Origin: an uncultured Clostridia bacterium
GTDB lineage: Bacteria > Bacillota > Clostridia > Christensenellales > UBA1242
Direction of reading: 5' to 3'
DNA length: 43,734 nt
NCBI GenBank assembly: GCA_947624105.1
Contig: CANQIX010000006.1
Location: 1-43,734, forward strand
Position numbers and translations under genes: made by a program. This document shows, in pieces, positions 38,741 through 43,734 of this stretch (positions within the stretch are counted from its first letter, which is position 1; every line of letters begins with the position of its first letter). A model generated the notes under the pieces. That model searched no databases and had not been told where the DNA came from. It saw only the letters and a program-made list of their open reading frames with translations.

Positions 38741-40429
38741 ATGAAAAATATCTTTTTCCCAACTGCAAATGGTGTGATGTGTCAAAAGGAAGACGTAAGT
38801 GTTTTGTCGCTTGTAAAATGCGATGGAGGTAAGAAACTTATAAGCCAAAAGACGAAAAACAAAATAATCTTTTGGCACTTTCCATTTGTTAGAGGTTTGC
38901 AATTCTATTTTTGCGGGCTCTATGCACTGTTAAAAACGCTGTTTGTTGCGGAAAAAATTTGCGACAAACAACGCACTTCAAACAAAAAATTAGATGCAGC
39001 CCTCTATATTCTTTCGTCCGTGATTGGAATTATCGTCGCAGCAATACTTATTGGACTTGTGCCGGGAAAACTTGGATATCTCATTGTGGGGAAAACAGGC
39101 TCGACTTTTTTAAGGAATTTTATTATTGCCTTTTTCAAAATGATTGTGCTTGCACTTTTGTTTGCGTCGCTAAAACTCTTCCCAGTGATGCGCGAGTTTT
39201 TTAGATTCAACCGTGCTTGCGACATCGTAAGCATATACGGGGAAAATTGGCGTAGCAAGACAAAAAATGGACTATGCGAACCGCTAAATTTTTTAAATTT
39301 CTTTGTTTTTATTTCGTTTTTATCCATCTTTGTGATAACATTGATTGGTATAAGTGTGAATTTTATTTTAAATTTATTCTTTAACGTAGCAATATTTTTG
39401 CTGTGCATTATGCTTGGATACGAACTTTTAAACCTCATCGACAAAAGCAAACTTTCACACTTAAAGTCGCTGTGCTTTGTTACGGCAAGTTTTGTTTGCC
39501 TCACTCCTTCGATAACGCATATCGAAGTTGCACTTTCGGCACAGATGGAGATGAATCTTATGACAACTCAAACAGACAGAACATTTATCACAGAGGGTAA
39601 CAATATTCCTTTTTCGGTTGTGTATACAGAAGTTAGAAACAAATTGCTTAGCGCCAAGATAACCGACAAAAGCGACGCCGATTGGATAATCGCGACCGTG
39701 CTTGGCAAAAACAGAGCCGAAGTTAAACTTGTTGAATATGTAAGCGAAAAGGAATATAAGGAGATTTTAAAGGCAACTAAGCGCAGAATGAATGGCGAAA
39801 GCGTGGACAACATCTTTGGATTTACCGAGTTTTATGGGCTTAGGTTTGATGTAAACAAAAATGTGTTAACCCCAAGAATGGATACTGAGATTTTGGTGGA
39901 ACACGTAATCAACAGCACCTATCCAAAAGCGCGCGTGCTTGATATTGGCACAGGCAGCGGGGCGATTGCGATTGCGGTTGCCAAAAAGACAAAGGCGCTG
40001 GTTACTGCTGTGGATATAAGCAAATCTGCCCTTATCACAGCACAGAATAACGCAAAGAAAAACGATGTGAAGATTGAATTTGTTAATTCAAATCTATTTG
40101 AAAACTTGAAAAGGAAGAAAAAGTTTGATATAATAGTGTCGAATCCGCCATATATTCCATCTGCAGAGATAGAAAAACTTGATGCAAATGTCAGGCAGTG
40201 CGATCCAAAATTGGCACTTGATGGGGGAGAGGACGGCTTAGATTTTTACCGAGCAATCAGCAAAGGTGCGAAAGAGCATTTGTGCAAAGGTGGGCTTATC
40301 TTCTATGAAGTGGGAAAAGGCCAAGCGCCTGCCGTTAAAAAAATATTAAAGGACAACGGATTCACAGAGATAAAAGTTTTTAAAGATTACAATAAGATAG
40401 AAAGGGTGGTTTGTGGAAAATACGTATAA
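38741..40429 (+). CDS. prmC: DUF1385 membrane protein fused to release factor glutamine methyltransferase PrmC
   Basis: 562 aa from the ATG at 38741; the track start at 38615 lies inside rpmE. Residues 1 to about 270 are a DUF1385-type membrane protein (GVMCQKEDVSVLSLV, FPFVRGLQFYFCGLYALLKTL, about four membrane helices). Residues about 285-562 are PrmC, which methylates the Gln of the GGQ motif in release factors: LTPRMDTEILVE, LDIGTGSGAIAIAVA, and SNPPYIP with Asn near 468. In relatives these are separate adjacent genes. An in-frame ATG at 39560, ten bases after GGAG, would give a 290-aa stand-alone PrmC, so both forms may be made. It overlaps prfA, its substrate's gene, by 17 nt. Confidence 0.9.
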   Translation: MKNIFFPTANGVMCQKEDVSVLSLVKCDGGKKLISQKTKNKIIFWHFPFVRGLQFYFCGLYALLKTLFVAEKICDKQRTSNKKLDAALYILSSVIGIIVAAILIGLVPGKLGYLIVGKTGSTFLRNFIIAFFKMIVLALLFASLKLFPVMREFFRFNRACDIVSIYGENWRSKTKNGLCEPLNFLNFFVFISFLSIFVITLIGISVNFILNLFFNVAIFLLCIMLGYELLNLIDKSKLSHLKSLCFVTASFVCLTPSITHIEVALSAQMEMNLMTTQTDRTFITEGNNIPFSVVYTEVRNKLLSAKITDKSDADWIIATVLGKNRAEVKLVEYVSEKEYKEILKATKRRMNGESVDNIFGFTEFYGLRFDVNKNVLTPRMDTEILVEHVINSTYPKARVLDIGTGSGAIAIAVAKKTKALVTAVDISKSALITAQNNAKKNDVKIEFVNSNLFENLKRKKKFDIIVSNPPYIPSAEIEKLDANVRQCDPKLALDGGEDGLDFYRAISKGAKEHLCKGGLIFYEVGKGQAPAVKKILKDNGFTEIKVFKDYNKIERVVCGKYV

Positions 40430-41504
40430 CGACATTTTGTCAAAGACAAAAAAATCTAAAGATAGATATGATGAACTTACAGAACTTGTAATGAAACCTG
40501 AGGTCATTGCAGACAATCGCGAATGGAAAAAACTTGTTAAAGAAAGAAGTTCTCTTGAAGAGATTGCCGAGGCTTATACCTCGCTTTCAAAACTTGTTGA
40601 AGATTACGAAAGGTGCGAAACAGACATCAAAACGGAAACAGATGCCGAAATGAAAGCACTCTATCAAACTGAAATAGAAGAACTTAAGGAAAAGATAGAT
40701 AAAAAGGTGGAAGATTTAAAAATCTTGCTGCTTCCAAAAGATGAAAACGATGAAAGCAATGCCATTCTTGAAATCCGTGCGGCAGCAGGGGGAGAGGAGT
40801 CAGCACTTTTTGGCTTGGAATTACTTAGAATGTATACTCACTATGCCGATAAAAACCGTTGGAAAACAGAAATAATGGATATAGAAGAAACTGAACTTGG
40901 GGGAGTGAAATTCTGCACTGTTTTGTTTAAAGGAAAAGGGGCTTTCTCAAAGTTGAAATATGAGAGCGGAGTCCACAGAGTGCAACGCGTTCCAGAAACC
41001 GAAAGTCAAGGACGTATCCACACCTCAACAGCAACGGTTGCAGTGTTGCCAGAAGTTGAAGATATCGACTTTGAAATACTTGATAGCGACATTAAGATTG
41101 ACACCTATCGAAGCGGTGGTGCTGGCGGACAGCATATCAACAAAACCGAGTCGGCAATTAGAATAACACATATACCTACCGGAATGGTTGTAACTTGCCA
41201 AGACGAACGCTCACAACTTAAGAACAAAGAAAAGGCGATGAACACCTTGAAAAGTAAGTTGTATGAATTCTATAAGGAACAACGCGACAGCGCATACGAT
41301 GAAAACAGGAAGAGTCAAGTTGGAAGTGGAAACCGTAATGAACGCATAAGAACATACAACTATCCTCAGGGGAGGGTAACAGACCACAGAGTGAACATAT
41401 CTTCATACGATCTTATCGGCGTGCTAAACGGAAACATCGACGAGTTTATTGAAGCGATGACACTTAAAGAGCGCACCGATTTACTTGCTAAACTTGGAGA
41501 ATAA
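40413..41504 (+). CDS. prfA: Peptide chain release factor 1
   Basis: Terminates translation at UAG and UAA. 363 aa, usual length. The start is GTG (MENTYNDIL) inside the prmC end. The PxT codon-recognition element is RVPETESQGRIHTS, as in Bacillus RF1. The GGQ peptidyl-release loop is RSGGAGGQHINKTESAIR, whose Gln is the PrmC target. The C-terminus has RIRTYNYPQGRVTDHRV. Coupled translation with prmC is likely because of the 17-nt overlap. A strong terminator follows. Confidence 0.97.
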   Translation: MENTYNDILSKTKKSKDRYDELTELVMKPEVIADNREWKKLVKERSSLEEIAEAYTSLSKLVEDYERCETDIKTETDAEMKALYQTEIEELKEKIDKKVEDLKILLLPKDENDESNAILEIRAAAGGEESALFGLELLRMYTHYADKNRWKTEIMDIEETELGGVKFCTVLFKGKGAFSKLKYESGVHRVQRVPETESQGRIHTSTATVAVLPEVEDIDFEILDSDIKIDTYRSGGAGGQHINKTESAIRITHIPTGMVVTCQDERSQLKNKEKAMNTLKSKLYEFYKEQRDSAYDENRKSQVGSGNRNERIRTYNYPQGRVTDHRVNISSYDLIGVLNGNIDEFIEAMTLKERTDLLAKLGE

Positions 41505-41537
41505 AAAAAAGAACCTTACTCAAAGGTTCTTTTTTTA
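41505..41537 (+). terminator. Intrinsic terminator after prfA
   Basis: AAAAAAGAACCTT/AAGGTTCTTTTTT stem with an ACTCA loop. Confidence 0.85.
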
Positions 41538-41552
41538 CATCTATTAAAAAGA

Positions 41553-41579
41553 AAAAACCTTGGACAATCCAAGGTTTTT
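41553..41579. terminator. Terminator for the minus-strand pilin-like gene
   Basis: Perfect 12-bp stem AAAAACCTTGGA/TCCAAGGTTTTT with a CAA loop; T runs on both strands. It lies 10 bases beyond the stop of the minus-strand gene. Confidence 0.85.
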
Positions 41580-41589
41580 ATATATGCTA

Positions 41590-41964
41590 TTATTTTCTGA
41601 GGAGTAATGAAAGTGCAGAACCGGCAGTCCCAGATTCAACGATACCATCAAATATGTCGAATGCATTAAGGATGACAGGTAGCAAACTATTGAAGAACAA
41701 AATTAAAGCAATTACAACAACAATAGATACGATAACGTTAATCAAGTGTTTCTTTGCTTCTTCTCTTTGTTCAGCGGATTCAGCTCTTGCCATTTTAATT
41801 CCTATAAAGATTGCATAAATTGATCCGACAGCACCTACAAGGATTAACCCTACCCACAATACCCAAGAAATAGAACTGAGTATATCGCTAATCCAACCAC
41901 CACCGAGTTTACCGGCAACAGAGTTCCAGTCAGAAATCCCATCAATTTGTAGAAGATTAATCAT
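41590..41964 (-). CDS. VirB2/TrbC-like pilin-like small membrane protein
   Basis: 124 aa from the ATG at 41964, which has GGAGGAGG eight bases upstream; the track start 18 nt earlier would put that site inside the coding region. Two membrane helices (ISWVLWVGLILVGAVGSIYAIFIGIK and LINVIVSIVVVIALILFF) flank a short charged loop, MARAESAEQREEAKKH. This matches the pilin-like conjugation proteins (VirB2/TrbC, Mbov_0395-like) of Gram-positive bacteria and Mollicutes. It has its own promoter and terminator and no other type IV secretion gene nearby. It may be an orphan pilin or a membrane protein with another use. Confidence 0.72.
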   Translation of the reverse strand: MINLLQIDGISDWNSVAGKLGGGWISDILSSISWVLWVGLILVGAVGSIYAIFIGIKMARAESAEQREEAKKHLINVIVSIVVVIALILFFNSLLPVILNAFDIFDGIVESGTAGSALSLLLRK

Positions 41965-42041
41965 CGTTTTTTCCTCCTCCATAATTTATTATTTTCATCC
42001 AAAAGACAGAATTTATACTCTTCCGCCTTTCTTATATGCAT

Positions 42042-42070
42042 ATATTAACACATATTGGGAAAAATTACAA
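42042..42070 (-). promoter_or_regulatory. Promoter of the pilin-like gene
   Basis: Minus strand TTGTAA (42065-42070), 17 nt, TAATAT (42042-42047), giving a leader of about 70 nt. Confidence 0.6.
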
Positions 42071-42200
42071 ATGTTTTTACAAAAAAAATTAAAATTTTTA
42101 AAAATATTTTTAAATTATAAAAATTCAATTTTAAAAACATTTTTTGTGCCGTGCATATTGATTTTTAAATTATATTGGAGAAATTAAAGAAAAACGATTT

Positions 42201-42389
42201 TTAAATAAATTGTCTAGCGCCAGAGCAACAGCAAGTATTTGGGTTATTAAAACCATTATTATTTGAATTGTTGTAGCCAGAAAGCCCAAGCAAAAGCAAA
42301 AGAAGAATGTTGGTGTTTGTGGCAAGGTTAGTGTCGTTGTTAGAACTTAAAACCGACAGCAAAAATACTAATAAAAATTCTTGACTCAT
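42201..42389 (-). CDS. 62-aa Leu/Asn-rich small protein with a CCC motif
   Basis: 62 aa, likely real because a GGAGG site sits seven bases before the ATG. Residues about 4-16 (EFLLVFLLSVLSS) and 28-36 (ILLLLLLGL) are hydrophobic, separated by an Asn/Thr-rich stretch. The C-terminal part is SGYNNSNNNGFNNPNTCCCSGARQFI. It is not recognised. The style recalls small sporulation or spore-coat peptides, but this is only an impression. It is divergent from the arsR-type gene, with an inverted repeat between them. Confidence 0.62.
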   Translation of the reverse strand: MSQEFLLVFLLSVLSSNNDTNLATNTNILLLLLLGLSGYNNSNNNGFNNPNTCCCSGARQFI

Positions 42390-42407
42390 ATAGATCCTCC
42401 ATTTTTA

Positions 42408-42441
42408 GTCAAAATGCGACAGAAAGTGTAGCATTTTCGAC
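42408..42441. repeat. Inverted repeat between the small protein and the arsR-type gene
   Basis: GTCAAAATGC and GCATTTT(C)GAC arms (one bulged base) around 13 nt. On the minus strand an extended -10-like TGCTACACT lies within it. A possible operator. Confidence 0.45.
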
Positions 42442-42442
42442 T

Positions 42443-42471
42443 TTGCATTTACGTTATGTATCATTTAAACT
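42443..42471 (+). promoter_or_regulatory. Probable promoter of the arsR-type gene
   Basis: TTGCAT (42443-42448), 17 nt, TAAACT (42466-42471). A 10-bp palindrome CATATATATG (42490-42499) just after the predicted start could be the operator. Confidence 0.45.
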
Positions 42472-42535
42472 AGCATTAGATGTTCTAAGCATATATATGT
42501 GCATTTTTTCACTAGGGTTACAAAAGGAGAAAGAT

Positions 42536-42886
42536 ATGGAAAAACTTATTAGAATAAATGAACGTAAAAAATATGAAGTGCAAAAACTTTTGCCAGATAA
42601 CAACAGCATATCACGGCTTGCACTCTATTTTCAAAACTTCTCTGATGAAACAAGGATTAAGATTCTTTCGTGCTTGTCCATTATGGATATGTGCGTAAAC
42701 GACATTGCAAGCACGCTTAACATCAACCAAACGACAATCTCTCATCAACTTAAAACGCTGAAGGACCAAGGGATTGTAGAGTATCGCAGAGAGGGAAAGG
42801 TGCTTGTCTATCGTTTGAAGGCGAGTGGCGTGGGAGATATTATGATGTATGCGATAAGTGGAGTGGAAAGCGCAAGAGGATTTTAG
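42536..42886 (+). CDS. ArsR/SmtB-family winged-helix regulator
   Basis: 116 aa from the ATG at 42536, which has AAAGGAG; the track extends 31 codons upstream without support. Winged helix-turn-helix: DETRIKILSCLSI, then MDMCVNDIASTLNINQTTISHQLKTLKDQGIVEYRREGKVLVYRL (recognition helix TTISHQLKTL, wing RREGKVLVYRL). The metal motif of ArsR/SmtB, ELCVCDL, reads MDMCVNDI here with one Cys left, so the signal may not be arsenic or cadmium. No efflux gene is adjacent; queH follows with its own promoter. It probably represses its own promoter. Confidence 0.9.
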   Translation: MEKLIRINERKKYEVQKLLPDNNSISRLALYFQNFSDETRIKILSCLSIMDMCVNDIASTLNINQTTISHQLKTLKDQGIVEYRREGKVLVYRLKASGVGDIMMYAISGVESARGF

Positions 42887-42903
42887 AAACCCTCCACACT
42901 TTC

Positions 42904-42932
42904 TTGACAAATTGTTGCGATTTTGCAATAAT
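42904..42932 (+). promoter_or_regulatory. Promoter placing the start site at the ATG (leaderless type)
   Basis: TTGACA (42904-42909), 17 nt, AATAAT (42927-42932), then six bases to the ATG at 42939. No Shine-Dalgarno sequence. Confidence 0.7.
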
Positions 42933-42938
42933 ATAACT

Positions 42939-43484
42939 ATGAAAAAATTATTGCTACATTCTTGCTGTGGACCGTGTTCAACCGTCTGTATAGAGCGCCT
43001 TAAGGATAACTATGACGTAGTTGTATTTTATTACAATCCAAACATCTATCCTTACGAAGAATATGAAAGGCGCAAGGCGGAGCAGAAAAAGGTGTGCGAG
43101 CATTTTGGAATCAAGTTTATCGACGGAGATTATAACGAAGAGAAGTGGCTTGAATATGTAAAAGGGCTTGAAGCAGAGCGCGAGGGTGGTGCTAGATGTG
43201 AAAAATGCTTCTTCTATCGCTTAGAAGAAACGGCAAGAAGGGCAAAGGCACTTGGATTTGACATCTTTGGCACAACGCTTACAGTCAGTCCGCACAAAAG
43301 CACGCCAGTTATAAATATGGTTGGAAAACAAATCTCTGAAAAGTGTGGAATAGAATTTTTGGAAGAGAGTTTTAAGAAAAAAGACGGCTACTTAAGAAGC
43401 ATAAATCTTTCTAAAGAACTCTCGCTTTACAGACAAAACTATTGCGGGTGCAGATTTTCGGTGAGGAGCGATGGAGAAGGTTAA
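42939..43484 (+). CDS. queH: Epoxyqueuosine reductase QueH
   Basis: Last step of queuosine formation in tRNA, reducing epoxyqueuosine; a replacement for QueG. 181 aa from the ATG at 42939; the track start 81 nt earlier lies within the arsR-type gene. DUF208 signatures are LLHSCCGPCST (residues about 4-14), FYYNPNIYPYEEYERRK, GGARCEKCFFYRLEETA and a C-terminal YCGCRFS. The Cys pairs bind the iron-sulphur cluster and a second metal in this family. The signal peptidase ATG overlaps its end by 14 nt. Confidence 0.93.
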   Translation: MKKLLLHSCCGPCSTVCIERLKDNYDVVVFYYNPNIYPYEEYERRKAEQKKVCEHFGIKFIDGDYNEEKWLEYVKGLEAEREGGARCEKCFFYRLEETARRAKALGFDIFGTTLTVSPHKSTPVINMVGKQISEKCGIEFLEESFKKKDGYLRSINLSKELSLYRQNYCGCRFSVRSDGEG

Positions 43485-43734
43485 AAAAGAGGGCAAAGAA
43501 CTTACTGCGTTAGGCGTGTTTTTTACGGCATTAGAATATACCGTTTTGTTTTTTGTTTTCGTAATAATGTGCTGGCTTATCGCGTTCAATGTAAGGTATA
43601 AATGCTACGTCATTGAAGGGGCGTCGATGCAACCATATCTCAATCCGTCCCTTGCTCGAAATTCACAAGATGGCACGGAAGATGGCGCATACATCGATAT
43701 ATATGGGCATATCGATGTCTATGACGCCGATATG
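43471..43734 (+). CDS. lepB: Signal peptidase I (3' end outside window)
   Basis: An open frame of 88 codons runs off the window, so it is absent from the ORF track. An N-terminal membrane helix (about 20-42, ALEYTVLFFVFVIMCWLIAF) is followed by YVIEGASMQPYLNP, the catalytic-Ser motif of type I signal peptidases (normally EGxSMxPTL), with the nucleophile near residue 54. The Lys of the dyad would lie downstream. It overlaps queH by 14 nt, with GAGGAG three bases before the ATG, an unusually short spacing. It removes signal peptides from exported proteins such as the SH3-like protein in this window. Confidence 0.82.
   Translation, partial: MEKVKKEGKELTALGVFFTALEYTVLFFVFVIMCWLIAFNVRYKCYVIEGASMQPYLNPSLARNSQDGTEDGAYIDIYGHIDVYDADM

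Noticed and set aside
39004-39504. Minus-strand ORF of 166 aa
   Set aside because: Antisense to the DUF1385 part of the fusion; composition reflects the opposite strand, and there is no start signal.
40980-41000. PET instead of PAT in the release factor 1 recognition motif
   Set aside because: I recall PET in Bacillus RF1 as well, so it is normal variation and not recoding.
1-43734. CRISPR array, insertion sequence, prophage or rRNA
   Set aside because: No regularly spaced repeats, transposase, integrase, phage genes or rRNA motifs were seen.

Overview
The window looks like a chromosomal segment of a low-GC, Gram-positive, spore-forming Clostridia-type bacterium. The evidence is a SpoIIE homologue followed by tilS, a tyrosine T-box riboswitch, the Firmicutes order rpmE-DUF1385-prmC-prfA, priA-def-fmt-rlmN-rsgA-rpe, rpsF-ssb-rpsR, and acpS next to mazF. 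No phage, insertion sequence, rRNA or CRISPR was seen. An uncultured gut lineage is my inference, not something the sequence proves. Nearly all of the window is coding, and intergenic spaces usually hold one promoter and one intrinsic terminator.

Layout. 1-8.5 kb: end of a Zn/Cd-type P-type ATPase, a methyltransferase-NUDIX fusion, two minus-strand membrane-anchored proteins, a patatin-like phospholipase, a shikimate-kinase-like protein that has lost its P-loop and is translationally coupled to transketolase, and an unrecognised protein with a Cys cluster. 8.5-13.2 kb: a cell-envelope block with an anchored alpha/beta hydrolase, a family-2 glycosyltransferase, an exported SH3-like protein and a GT87-like glycosyltransferase split by a frameshift at a run of ten G. 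13.3-20 kb: cell-wall amidase, spoIIE, tilS, degV, an unannotated 36-aa protein and a TtcA-like tRNA thiolase. 20-24.2 kb: a minus-strand operon (NifU-like scaffold, GGGtGRT protein, galU) divergent from a T-box-controlled tyrS. 24.2-34.2 kb: yigZ-like, recX, acpS, a 76-aa unknown plus mazF, rpoZ, then priA-def-fmt-rlmN-rsgA-rpe and an ankyrin-repeat protein. 34.2-41.5 kb: tRNA-Glu(CTC), glmM, plsC, engB, rpsF-ssb-rpsR-rpmE, a DUF1385-PrmC fusion and prfA. 41.5-43.7 kb: a VirB2/TrbC-like pilin-like protein, a 62-aa small protein, an ArsR-type regulator, queH and the start of a signal peptidase I gene.

Genes with shared jobs: tilS, the ttcA-like gene, tyrS, rlmN, queH, fmt, def, prmC, prfA, rsgA and the ribosomal protein genes serve translation. 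galU, glmM, plsC, the glycosyltransferases, the amidase and signal peptidase serve the envelope. priA, recX and ssb serve replication and repair.

Most worth a second look: the G10 frameshift in the GT87-like gene beside a G8 tract in the neighbouring GT2 gene; recurrent leaderless-type starts (a -10 box six or seven bases before ATG); the scaffold/GGGtGRT pair with a structured leader; the degenerate kinase coupled to transketolase; two gene fusions; the non-canonical mazF partner; and small proteins missing from the ORF track. All calls come from reading the sequence; no database search was run.
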